A DNA stretch of 7,825 nucleotides from CAZQHK01 sp964593455 (GTDB taxonomy: Bacteria; Muiribacteriota; CAYSPT01): the NCBI GenBank assembly GCA_964593455.1, contig CAZQHK010000072.1, forward strand, positions 1 to 7,825, written 5' to 3'. Shown here one piece after another: positions 1 through 6,611 of this stretch. The stretch's first letter is position 1. Each line of letters opens with the position of its first letter. A program made the position numbers and the translations under genes. The notes below the pieces were generated by a model. It searched no databases, was not told where the DNA came from, and saw only the letters and a program-made list of their open reading frames with translations.

Positions 1-1703
1 ATTTTGAATTGATCTTTATACAAGCGAGCATAGGTTGAGTTTGCTAATAAACAATAAAAGTTTTCAGGGAATAATTTAAAACAACGGTCGAGTTCTTCTT
101 TTAATACCGAGTGATCTGTCTGTTCCTGAAAAAGGAGATAATGAGGTAGATTTGGTTTCAGATATTTATATTCAAATTGGTCGATTATTTTTTGATGAGC
201 AGGAATTCGTTTCAATACGACAATAGAAATTTCATCAAAAAAGACTAAAGCCCAATCTTCTTTGGGAAGAAATTCTTCAATACTATCTAAAAAACCGTAA
301 TCCTGGATGAATCGAGTTCCTGGAATTTTAACGAGCATAGTTTGGATATTAAATTGCCGAACGATACTGTTCAATGCTTCGGGTGAACTAAAGGATTTAT
401 AAACGAGCTGGGCTACATCTAAAAAGATTGTTTCTCTGGGATCGGCGAATACTTTATAATCTCTCAAATAGTTGTTTAGATAATTTCCATAAGTAAAAGT
501 ATGATAAATGTTTGGCTGCGGTTTTACTTGATTTATAAATTCAACTGATTTCTCCGGCCACATTCCTTCTCTGGTTCCTAAACCGCAAAATTCCTTGTTT
601 ACGAAAATCAAGTAAGAAAAAGCTAACGTTGCCAGTATAGAAATAAAAAATATAGGTGAATTTTTTAACGTATTTAGCTTTGAAGAAACCGCCTGTTCTA
701 GATTTTGAATGCCCAGAATTACTAACGGTAAAACGAAAATCACGCTGAAGCCAATGGCTCTTGTCCTTTCAAAAACGATCCAGATCATCACAGCTGAAGT
801 TGGGATGCTAATCCATAAATTTTGATAAACCTGAGGGAGTTTGTTTTTTAATCTAATAAAGGAGAACGCTGAGATACCGAGAAAACAAGACCAAATCCAG
901 AATGATGGTGCCATGTACCTTGAATGTAAAAATCGATTTAGACTTAGGCGGACCATCTCAGGATTATGAAGAACTTTTCCTTTAAAATAAATGAGATGTT
1001 CAAAGATGTATCCTATTCCCTCAAAATGATAAGGGGATATTAAGGTTGAACTGAGGAAAATAAAGGACCAAAGGAAGAAACAACGGCTTTTAATTTCTGT
1101 TGTGTTGATATGGAAGCAAAAACTGGTGATTAAAAAGAAAGGAATTAAGCCTACATGAACGTTCGTAGCTAAAACTAAAATGAAAAATGTCTGAATCCTT
1201 TTTCGTGTGATTGAATAGGGAGAGAGCCAGGTTAATATCAAGGAAGAATACAATATTAGGCTAAATATTTCAGAACGGATTTGGATTCTAGTATAAAAGG
1301 CAACGAAACTTAAAATGGTGATTAAAACTGAAATGAATTCGTTTCTTTGTGAATATCCAATGAGAGTTCTGCAGATCTTCAAAAGAAGTATGCTAATAAT
1401 ACCGGCAAGCGTTCCTCTGGAAATTACCAATCCTGCAATTCCACCAATTTTAAAAATGAAATAAAGCAGGATTGTTGAGATCCATTGGCAATTAATCCAC
1501 TCCTTCCCAAATGCTGTGTATGACCAGGTATCAATTCTCTGGAGTTCAAGATTTTCAATGATTTCATCACCAGCTCGAATCTGCCAAAAAATATCTTGCT
1601 CCCAAAGAGTCCAACAGGAAGCGAATGCAATGATTAAAAACAAAACAATGCTTGTTAGGCTCCGAGGAAATTCCTTCTCGACGAAATTTACCAAATTTCG
1701 CAC
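1..1703 (-). CDS. GT-C-like polytopic membrane protein, partial (3' end beyond the left edge)
   Basis: The minus strand is open from 1703 off the left edge, giving 567 visible residues. After a short N-terminus come a hydrophobic helix (about 17-34), a loop with D37-x-F-W40 and G45, then DTWSYT (58-63), a Trp at 69 and QW at 73-74. Many hydrophobic helices follow, the last at about 349-368, and then a soluble part. The pattern 'acidic residue, WW/FW, G, then DxxSYT and W' matches a widespread uncharacterised GT-C-like family whose members have 'WHL..G' and 'DPFSYT' in this loop. Soluble motifs FTYGNYL, FADPRE and WALVFFDE also fit that family. The visible end (LKEELDRCFKLFPENF) looks like a tetratricopeptide repeat. 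Likely role: moving a sugar from a polyprenyl-phosphate donor at the membrane, which is inference. The start is a GTG at 1703 inside repeat A; a TGA lies three codons upstream, and a weak GGTGAG lies just before the GTG. Composition is much more AT-rich than its neighbours. Confidence 0.8.
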   Translation of the reverse strand, partial: MRNLVNFVEKEFPRSLTSIVLFLIIAFASCWTLWEQDIFWQIRAGDEIIENLELQRIDTWSYTAFGKEWINCQWISTILLYFIFKIGGIAGLVISRGTLAGIISILLLKICRTLIGYSQRNEFISVLITILSFVAFYTRIQIRSEIFSLILYSSLILTWLSPYSITRKRIQTFFILVLATNVHVGLIPFFLITSFCFHINTTEIKSRCFFLWSFIFLSSTLISPYHFEGIGYIFEHLIYFKGKVLHNPEMVRLSLNRFLHSRYMAPSFWIWSCFLGISAFSFIRLKNKLPQVYQNLWISIPTSAVMIWIVFERTRAIGFSVIFVLPLVILGIQNLEQAVSSKLNTLKNSPIFFISILATLAFSYLIFVNKEFCGLGTREGMWPEKSVEFINQVKPQPNIYHTFTYGNYLNNYLRDYKVFADPRETIFLDVAQLVYKSFSSPEALNSIVRQFNIQTMLVKIPGTRFIQDYGFLDSIEEFLPKEDWALVFFDEISIVVLKRIPAHQKIIDQFEYKYLKPNLPHYLLFQEQTDHSVLKEELDRCFKLFPENFYCLLANSTYARLYKDQFK

Positions 1704-1858
1704 CCGCCCTCACCCGGCGTATGTTCTTCCACCACGTTGACATATTGTAACATTATGAGACACACGAGATACTTGATACGTCCCATTCTGAAATAAATAA
1801 TACCGTATTTTATGCCGGGCCGCAACGCGGGGAGGCTTGAGAGTTGTCGTGGTCCTTT
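1666..1858 (-). repeat. Dispersed direct repeat, copy A
   Basis: This stretch matches 4333-4516 in the same orientation. From 1690 to 1858 the alignment needs no gap and I count 20 mismatches in 169 bases (about 88% identity). From 1666 to 1691 copy A carries 9 extra bases (about 1683-1691), a near-duplication of the following CAAATTTCG. Similarity stops abruptly on both sides. It overlaps the first ~13 codons of the membrane-protein gene and covers its upstream region. It contains no transposase and I saw no clear terminal inverted repeats. Confidence 0.9.
1797..1825 (-). promoter_or_regulatory. Possible sigma70-like promoter in repeat A
   Basis: On the minus strand, TTGCGG (1825-1820) is followed after 17 bases by TATTAT (1802-1797). 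The -10 matches the consensus at five of six positions. The -35 has only the TTG. Both hexamers and the spacing are identical in repeat B, although other bases of the repeat have changed. It would drive the membrane-protein gene with a leader of roughly 85-90 bases. Prediction only. Confidence 0.35.
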
Positions 1859-1988
1859 ACGGTAATTATCTCAAGCAGCGATCCTCATAAGAGGTGGACG
1901 GCAGTCGGGGATATCTTGATGTTCCTGAGCAGTTTTATCCCCGGTACCTCGTCATCCCGGAAAGAGTTAATTGCACCAGTCGAACGTT

Positions 1989-3248
1989 TCACCGACAGGT
2001 CTCAATCGGCCAGGCATTGTCACTGAGTAAATGGCTGTTTTGGCGGAGGAAGACGGCTCCTATTCTGGAACGGTGGGGGTGGCAAGGCATTTCTTTGGTG
2101 ATCAGTGAACGCCAGCTATTTTGGTGATTCTTGTCTTCTTGGCTGCTGATCCAGGTTTTTTCCAGCCGGGACTCCATCTCCCGGGTGACATCCAGGATTT
2201 CCTCCGGGCTGTTTTCTACGACTTCTATTCCCCGATCCCGATAGTTTTTGGTATCCAGACCCCACTGGTCGATTCTCGACCGGAGCAGTTGGCTGAAAGG
2301 GATGAGTCGCCCAGTGGCCGCTTCTCTGAATTTTTTGGGAATGAAAAGGTCGTGCGGCAGTATCGGCGAGTAGCCCAGCGGCACCAGGTTGGATATTATC
2401 ACCGGTTGGTTAAAAATTGGAGGTATAAAGGAAATTCCCGCTGTGTTACCGATAAAAAACCGGCACTTGGCACTCAGGTAGATATCTCCGAAATCGCTTC
2501 GGAACCGGGTGGCGTAATCGATGATTTTAGGGTCGTCGGTGACCAGTTCTTTCGTGACTCCATATCCCATTCGAAGAGCGTAATATCCTTGACCGGTCAA
2601 ATAACGGGCCGCCGGCAGAAAATTTTCAATTTGACAATCCCGGTAATCGTGATAGGTCCAATCCATATCCGGAGATATTTTATCGAGGTAGACACTGTCT
2701 CGGCTATGAAAACAGATGAACCGGGCGTCCTCCTCCAGTCCCATATCCTTCAGAAGCCGGCGGCCTTTTTCCTCTTCTTCCTCGGTAAAAGACAGCGATG
2801 CCGGTGCCTGGAAAAACTCGTCGATATTGACCAGCACATTGCTCAAGAGCGGCTCTCCATCTGCCTTCCACAGCTGCGGGTCGTTCTCGGCCAGCGAAAA
2901 TATCACATTAAGCAGCAACGGGCTGTCGATAACCGGGTAGTTTCTCTTGATCATGGTCATCAACTGGTGGTTGACAATATTTTCTTCCGGCGTCACCGAA
3001 AACAGCAGTATCAGATGCTTATTTTTTTTCGCTTCTTCATGATAGAAATGAAAATGTCTCAAGAAATCTTCAGTGTTGAAGGCCAGATGCCCGATCCGGA
3101 ATGCGATGATCTGCCGCAAAGTGATTTTGTTGACGAATCGACGTAATCTCTGATTGACTCCTTCAATCGTGGCATTTCCCTGAGTGCCCGAGAGCAGGCT
3201 TTTTATCTCTTTCAATATCCTTTTCGTTTGATAGAAAACATACGACAT
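1989..3248 (-). CDS. TIGR04372-type putative glycosyltransferase
   Basis: 419 residues, soluble, with no signal peptide or membrane helix. The core reads FICFHSRDS (about 178-186), DWTYHDYRD, IENFLPAARYL, ALRMG, KIIDYAT, SDFGDIYLSAKCRFFIGNTAG and PVIISNLVPLGY. This order matches my memory of the TIGR04372 family of putative glycosyltransferases found in surface-polysaccharide clusters. The C-terminal part with a FLRQNSHLL segment also fits, so the protein appears complete. Donor and acceptor are unknown. The ATG at 3248 has an AAGGAAAGGA ribosome-binding sequence (3259-3268) about 10 bases upstream. It lies 46 bases downstream of a small unknown ORF and some 250 bases downstream of a GT2 gene on the same strand, consistent with one operon. 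No terminator is visible before repeat A. A 341-codon ORF on the opposite strand is its shadow. Confidence 0.82.
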   Translation of the reverse strand: MSYVFYQTKRILKEIKSLLSGTQGNATIEGVNQRLRRFVNKITLRQIIAFRIGHLAFNTEDFLRHFHFYHEEAKKNKHLILLFSVTPEENIVNHQLMTMIKRNYPVIDSPLLLNVIFSLAENDPQLWKADGEPLLSNVLVNIDEFFQAPASLSFTEEEEEKGRRLLKDMGLEEDARFICFHSRDSVYLDKISPDMDWTYHDYRDCQIENFLPAARYLTGQGYYALRMGYGVTKELVTDDPKIIDYATRFRSDFGDIYLSAKCRFFIGNTAGISFIPPIFNQPVIISNLVPLGYSPILPHDLFIPKKFREAATGRLIPFSQLLRSRIDQWGLDTKNYRDRGIEVVENSPEEILDVTREMESRLEKTWISSQEDKNHQNSWRSLITKEMPCHPHRSRIGAVFLRQNSHLLSDNAWPIETCR

Positions 3249-3294
3249 GGAACACAGGTCCTTTCCTTATGGCAACTGAATCCAGGCTGCGTGG

Positions 3295-3498
3295 TCACTG
3301 CGCGGTTTGCTGTGCCTCTAAAATCGAACGCAAGACCCACTGATTCCAGAGAAACAAACGATGATCGAACGTATTACTCCTGTGCTCGGAAATTCTGTGA
3401 GTAGTAAAACGAGGATTGATCATGTTGGTTTCCGTACTATCGTCAAAACGGAGTTGGTATTCACTGGGAATTCTCCTCACAAAATCAACCAGTTCCAT
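3295..3498 (-). CDS. Hypothetical 67-residue protein or gene remnant
   Basis: Starts MELVDFVRRIPSEYQLRF and ends LRSILEAQQTAQ. The middle is rich in His, Arg, Asn and Thr (FTTHRISEHRSNTFDHR), and there is no membrane segment or signal peptide. I do not recognise the family. An AAAGG lies 7 bases before the ATG, and an in-frame TAA closes the frame five codons upstream. It fills the space between the GT2 gene (38 bases away) and the TIGR04372-type gene (46 bases away) on the same strand, so it would be co-transcribed. The compact, motif-like middle could instead be the C-terminal scrap of a larger enzyme whose front was lost when the cluster was assembled. The sequence cannot separate a small gene from a remnant. 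Confidence 0.45.
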   Translation of the reverse strand: MELVDFVRRIPSEYQLRFDDSTETNMINPRFTTHRISEHRSNTFDHRLFLWNQWVLRSILEAQQTAQ

Positions 3499-3536
3499 AA
3501 CTCGGCCTTTCGTTTAATTCCTAATACTTTATTGCT

Positions 3537-4289
3537 TTAGCTCAGTCGTCGTCGTGGATACTTTCCCGCCAGTCTGTTACTGAAAATATTCAACATATCG
3601 AAGAACATCCGTGTACTGTCCTTGAGAAAGCTGACTCTGGTATTTACGTCGTTATTCCAGACGATAGGGACTTCTTGTATTCTCCACCGCCGCCGCCTGG
3701 CAATTACCAGTAGTTCGACATCGAAGGCGAAACGGTGCAGATGCTGATATCCGACAATGTCCCGGGCACAATCCCTGGAAAAAGCTTTGAATCCGCATTG
3801 AGAATCCTTAATACTCCATCCGAAAAGAATCTTGCGGATCAGGTTGAAAACAAATCCGGCAAACCGTCTGAATAACGTTTGATAACTGATTATATTGGAA
3901 TCCGGCAGCTTTCTCGATCCGATAACCACAGAGCAGCCACCCTCGAAGTATTTCCAAAACCGCTCAATCATTTCAATGGAGGTAGAGTTATCGGCGTCGG
4001 TGAACAGAATTACATCCCCCCGGGCTTCCTGTAGTCCATGTTTAACAGAGTACCCCTTTCCACGGTTCCCTTCATTAAAGATGATCCTGAGAAACGGGCA
4101 GGTTTCGGTATATTTTAACACTGTGGAGCAGGTATCATCCTGGCTGCCGTCATCAACGACCAGGATCTCCGATCGATAGTTCTGGTTTTGGAGGTAAGCA
4201 ATAATACTCCTCAGTGTGGAGCCTATCCGGTGTTCTTCGTTATAAGCCGGAACGATTACCGAAAGGCGTATTCTCAATCCAGTTTTCAT
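3537..4289 (-). CDS. Family-2 glycosyltransferase, dolichyl/polyprenyl-phosphate glucosyl- or mannosyltransferase type
   Basis: 250 residues with a GT-A fold. VIVPAYNEE (about 11-19) begins the nucleotide-binding half, LVVDDGSQDD (about 43-52) follows, and RGKGYSVKHGL, then FTDADNSTS (about 95-103), gives the metal-binding Asp-x-Asp. KDSQCGFKAFSRD and the FDVELL segment are typical of the dolichyl-phosphate beta-glucosyltransferase/mannose synthase branch (ALG5/DPM1-like). These enzymes move a sugar from a nucleotide donor to a polyprenyl phosphate on the cytoplasmic face, making the donor for GT-C enzymes. That fits the GT-C-like protein further down the strand. Length is normal for the short form with no C-terminal membrane helices. 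The end is strongly basic (KYPRRRLS), which may help membrane contact. The ATG at 4289 has only a weak AGAAAG before it. It is the first gene after repeat B. Glucose versus mannose cannot be told by eye. Confidence 0.9.
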   Translation of the reverse strand: MKTGLRIRLSVIVPAYNEEHRIGSTLRSIIAYLQNQNYRSEILVVDDGSQDDTCSTVLKYTETCPFLRIIFNEGNRGKGYSVKHGLQEARGDVILFTDADNSTSIEMIERFWKYFEGGCSVVIGSRKLPDSNIISYQTLFRRFAGFVFNLIRKILFGWSIKDSQCGFKAFSRDCARDIVGYQHLHRFAFDVELLVIARRRRWRIQEVPIVWNNDVNTRVSFLKDSTRMFFDMLNIFSNRLAGKYPRRRLS

Positions 4290-4332
4290 AGTATAGCTTT
4301 CTTACCAGACATCTTCGGATGGCTAGCTCATG

Positions 4333-4516
4333 GGAAATTCCTTCCCGACCAAATTTCGCACCCGCCCTCATCTTGCGTTTGTCCTTCCACCACGTTGCCA
4401 TATTGCAACATTATGAGACACACGAGACACTGGATTCGTCCTATTCTGAGACAAATAATACCGTATTTTATGTCGGGCCGCAACGCGGGGAAGGTATAGA
4501 GTTGTCCTGGTCCATT
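4333..4516 (-). repeat. Dispersed direct repeat, copy B
   Basis: Second copy of the element at 1666-1858, same orientation, offset 2658 over the gap-free part. It occupies most of the 408-base space between the GT2 gene and the secreted-protein gene, with its 3' edge (minus strand) about 44 bases from the GT2 ATG. The copy also has a GTTGC/GCAAC inverted repeat (4393-4408) that is damaged in copy A. Bases 4517-4604, between this repeat and the plus-strand promoter, show nothing I can assign. Confidence 0.9.
4455..4483 (-). promoter_or_regulatory. Possible sigma70-like promoter in repeat B
   Basis: Same arrangement as in copy A: TTGCGG (4483-4478), a 17-base spacer, TATTAT (4460-4455), all on the minus strand. 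It would transcribe the GT2 gene and the genes after it with a leader of about 160 bases. The weak -35 keeps this tentative. Confidence 0.35.
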
Positions 4517-4604
4517 TGCTCTTTCCTCCCATTTTAGATCCAGGTTCGAGTCAAACATAAAAACCGGACCAGTTTTTTTGGGGCAGGTCAACTCAATATT
4601 TCGG

Positions 4605-4633
4605 TTCACAATCGTTGATTTTTTCTGTATAAT
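4605..4633 (+). promoter_or_regulatory. Sigma70-like promoter of the secreted-protein gene
   Basis: TTCACA (4605-4610), exactly 17 bases, then a perfect TATAAT (4628-4633). The -35 differs from TTGACA at one position. The expected start near 4640 gives a leader of about 58 bases to the GTG at 4698. It is the only strong promoter match in the gap and points into the plus-strand gene. Confidence 0.7.
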
Positions 4634-4684
4634 TGAATAAAGAAGCTGTTTCTCCGCTGAAAATAAGGATTCTTAACGTGTGAT

Positions 4685-4693
4685 GGGGAGGGG
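4685..4693 (+). promoter_or_regulatory. Ribosome-binding site that sets the GTG start at 4698
   Basis: GGGGAGGGG ends 4 bases before GTG 4698, and its GGAGG core (4687-4691) is 6 bases away, the usual spacing. The in-frame upstream candidates, GTG 4680 and ATG 4683, have only AAGGA (4665-4669) at 10-13 bases. The downstream start is therefore preferred. Confidence 0.65.
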
Positions 4694-4697
4694 AACC

Positions 4698-6326
4698 GTG
4701 TTAACGGGCAAAACTGCCGTGCAGGCAAAGTGTCTGCTGCAAGCAGCCGTGATGGCAGCCGCAGTGATGCTGGCTGTCCCGGTGGTCTGGGCGGGTGGAG
4801 TCAGCGGTCCGGATGAGGTGTTCGAGGATATTCCGGACACGTGGAGAACCACCATAAAACCCTTTACGCCAGGTGCTCTCAGTTACAAGGATTATAAGTA
4901 CACCTGGAGGTTAACCGGCCCCGGCGGCACGTTCTTCTCTACCGGCACTCGTCCCAGCACCCATCCGGTGGCCTGGGATACTCCGTCCGATCCCAAGAAG
5001 AACAAGGTCAAGGTAATTTTAACGTACACGTGCGTGTTCCCCAACCCGGAGCTTATCCCCCCAACAATCGAGGGTCCCGGAATTCCGGTCACCGGTAATA
5101 TGAAGGTGCTGGTCAAGGACTCGACCGCTCCCGGGCAGAACGGCAGTACCGGGGTTAAATGGACCAGTGGAGAACCTATCCAGGGTTTTTCCGGGGAATC
5201 GGCCGAGCATGACATTTTGGTGCGGGTAAAAGACAATAATCCGAACGTCGGTCCAGATCCCGGTGGGATGTATGTGAAAATGTACTACCAGATCGGCCCC
5301 CACGAATGGCAGCGGGCTACGGATGAGTTGTGGGACCGCAAGACCGGACCCTTTCCATGCAACGTTGATTACAGCGATCGAACCGGCCAGCCGGAAAGAT
5401 TTTATTCGTATATTGACGGCTCCTCTCCGGAGGGAGAAGTGAAAGTCGAATCCAGGACGCCGCCGTATTCCCCTGATCCTTCCGAGGCAGACGGAAACAG
5501 TCCCCAGGCCGGCTGGCCCGACTCAGATTACTGGTGGGTGGGGCCCCTTGAGATGGAGAATCAGGGCGTGGTGGAGCAAGGGAGGAAATACTCGGTTACC
5601 CAATGGTACTTACCCCGGGAGAGAGTCATGCTGCCACTTCACTTTGCCCCTACTTCCACGGATTGGCAGCCGCTCAAGGTTTTTATCGAGATCATGGATG
5701 CCAGCGGGAACAGCCTGGGGAAAGATTACATAGAGGCTTCCAAGGCTCATTCAGACAGCAAGATGGTGACCGAGATGACCCCCACTGACGACAAACTGCC
5801 ATGGATGTCCATCAAGGTCGAGGATTTCCGTACCCACCGGCGCCGGGAGTTCAGCCTCTACATGAGCCCCTGGGACATCTTCTACAACATGGACCATCTT
5901 TGGGAAGCGGCAGACGATTATCGGTGGCCTCCACCGGACGGGCGTAACTCTTTCCTGGAGCCGGCAGACACGTTTTTTCAGGAAGATGTGAGGCTCATGT
6001 TCCACGTGTTTGCCTGCGATAATATAGAAAGGGAAGACACCGAAGTTCTTTATAGCCAGGATGACCTGAACCATCTAGCCGGCTGCAAGGAGGACTCGCT
6101 TTTGTTCCAGGTGTTCAGGCTGCAGGAAAGCGGCGAGTGGGTGACGGAGATCGAGGTTGCGGGCCAGAACGATTTCCTGGTGGAGAAAGTCTTCCCGACG
6201 GCGGCGGACTATGTGATACGGTTTGAAGCCGAAGACCTGGCCGGCAACAAACGGACCATGGTTGTAGATCTGCCGCTTACCGATACCGCCATCAGGCACA
6301 CCGATCTGGAGTATGATTCTCCGTAA
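4698..6326 (+). CDS. Secreted protein of unknown family with beta-sandwich (Ig/PKD-like) segments
   Basis: 542 residues from the preferred GTG start (548 from the alternative GTG at 4680). The N-terminus is a clear Sec signal peptide: a Lys-containing start, a hydrophobic core of about residues 12-30, and likely cleavage after VWA (32) before GG. There is no lipobox at the cleavage site and no second membrane segment, so the protein is probably exported and soluble or loosely surface-held. The mature part is rich in Pro, Asp, Gly and Trp. Residues of about 40-145 (YTWRLTGPGG... KVKVILTYTC... MKVLVKD) alternate like a PKD/Ig-type beta-sandwich. The last ~45 residues (DYVIRFEAEDLAGNKRTMVVDL) have the pattern of a bacterial Ig-like domain. 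No catalytic motif, cohesin/dockerin or sorting signal was recognised. It stands alone between its own promoter and terminator. Confidence 0.8.
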   Translation: MLTGKTAVQAKCLLQAAVMAAAVMLAVPVVWAGGVSGPDEVFEDIPDTWRTTIKPFTPGALSYKDYKYTWRLTGPGGTFFSTGTRPSTHPVAWDTPSDPKKNKVKVILTYTCVFPNPELIPPTIEGPGIPVTGNMKVLVKDSTAPGQNGSTGVKWTSGEPIQGFSGESAEHDILVRVKDNNPNVGPDPGGMYVKMYYQIGPHEWQRATDELWDRKTGPFPCNVDYSDRTGQPERFYSYIDGSSPEGEVKVESRTPPYSPDPSEADGNSPQAGWPDSDYWWVGPLEMENQGVVEQGRKYSVTQWYLPRERVMLPLHFAPTSTDWQPLKVFIEIMDASGNSLGKDYIEASKAHSDSKMVTEMTPTDDKLPWMSIKVEDFRTHRRREFSLYMSPWDIFYNMDHLWEAADDYRWPPPDGRNSFLEPADTFFQEDVRLMFHVFACDNIEREDTEVLYSQDDLNHLAGCKEDSLLFQVFRLQESGEWVTEIEVAGQNDFLVEKVFPTAADYVIRFEAEDLAGNKRTMVVDLPLTDTAIRHTDLEYDSP

Positions 6327-6358
6327 AAAATATCCGGATTAACATAGAAAATAAAACA

Positions 6359-6394
6359 AGGGAGCGGCTGTGAGAGCCGCTCCCTCGTTTTTTT
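6359..6394. terminator. Strong rho-independent terminator, probably bidirectional
   Basis: AGGGAGCGGCT (6359-6369) pairs perfectly with AGCCGCTCCCT (6375-6385) around a 5-base loop. On the plus strand CG and then seven T (6388-6394) follow, 32 bases after the secreted-protein stop. Read on the minus strand, the same hairpin is followed by a T-rich TTGTTTTATTTTC. It can therefore also end the converging small-protein transcript. Confidence 0.9.
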
Positions 6395-6400
6395 ATCCGG

Positions 6401-6430
6401 AGGTGGAAACATCAGGTTGTGTTTCCACCT
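6401..6430. repeat. Perfect 10-bp inverted repeat with a 10-base loop
   Basis: AGGTGGAAAC (6401-6410) and GTTTCCACCT (6421-6430) are exact reverse complements. No T-run follows on either strand, so it is not itself a classic intrinsic terminator. It lies in the 3' untranslated part of the minus-strand operon, just before the strong terminator. It could protect the message end or bind a protein. Confidence 0.75.
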
Positions 6431-6450
6431 GAAATGTCACCAGGTCTTCC

Positions 6451-6585
6451 TTACACCCGGGGTTTAGGCCGGTTCGACAGGCGTTTAGTCTTATTCTCCT
6501 GAATACGAGCCCTCTCCCGGTTTATTTCCGATTGTCTCCGTCTCACTTCTGCCGCCTGCTCGGCAGCACGGTGTTTTTCAGCCAT
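6451..6585 (-). CDS. Small highly charged 44-residue protein
   Basis: Translates from ATG 6585 as MAEKHRAAEQAAEVRRRQ and continues through about residue 36 with regularly spaced Glu, Arg, Gln and Ala, ending NRPKPRV. The composition predicts one long amphipathic or coiled-coil helix with a basic, proline-containing tail. There are no Cys, no membrane segment and no signal peptide. A GAGGAGG (6597-6591) lies 5 bases before the ATG, the best ribosome-binding site in the window. The gene begins 26 bases after the stop of the large repeat protein on the same strand, so the two are very probably one operon. I know no family for it. A role as a partner or regulator of the repeat protein, or as a nucleic-acid-binding small protein, would be a guess. 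Confidence 0.75.
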   Translation of the reverse strand: MAEKHRAAEQAAEVRRRQSEINRERARIQENKTKRLSNRPKPRV

Positions 6586-6611
6586 TGTATCCTCCTCTAT
6601 TCTGTAACTGT

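Noticed and set aside
1820..1830. CCGC-AAC-GCGG mini-hairpin in the repeats as a terminator
   Set aside because: The stem is only 4 bp and no T-run follows on either strand. It overlaps the proposed -35 region.
1873..2008. Short minus-strand open frame after the TIGR04372-type stop (reads ...FRDDEVPGIKLLRNI...)
   Set aside because: It looks slightly protein-like but is only about 45 codons, has no start with a ribosome-binding site and overlaps the end of a complete gene. It may be a remnant, but I cannot support it.
2121..3146. 341-codon ORF on the plus strand
   Set aside because: It lies entirely antisense to the TIGR04372-type gene, whose protein motifs are clear. The plus-strand translation has no recognisable pattern.
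4328..4609. 93-codon minus-strand ORF covering repeat B
   Set aside because: Most of it is the repeat. In copy A the matching frame is not kept open in the same way, and it stops before the GT2 gene. Treated as non-coding repeat.
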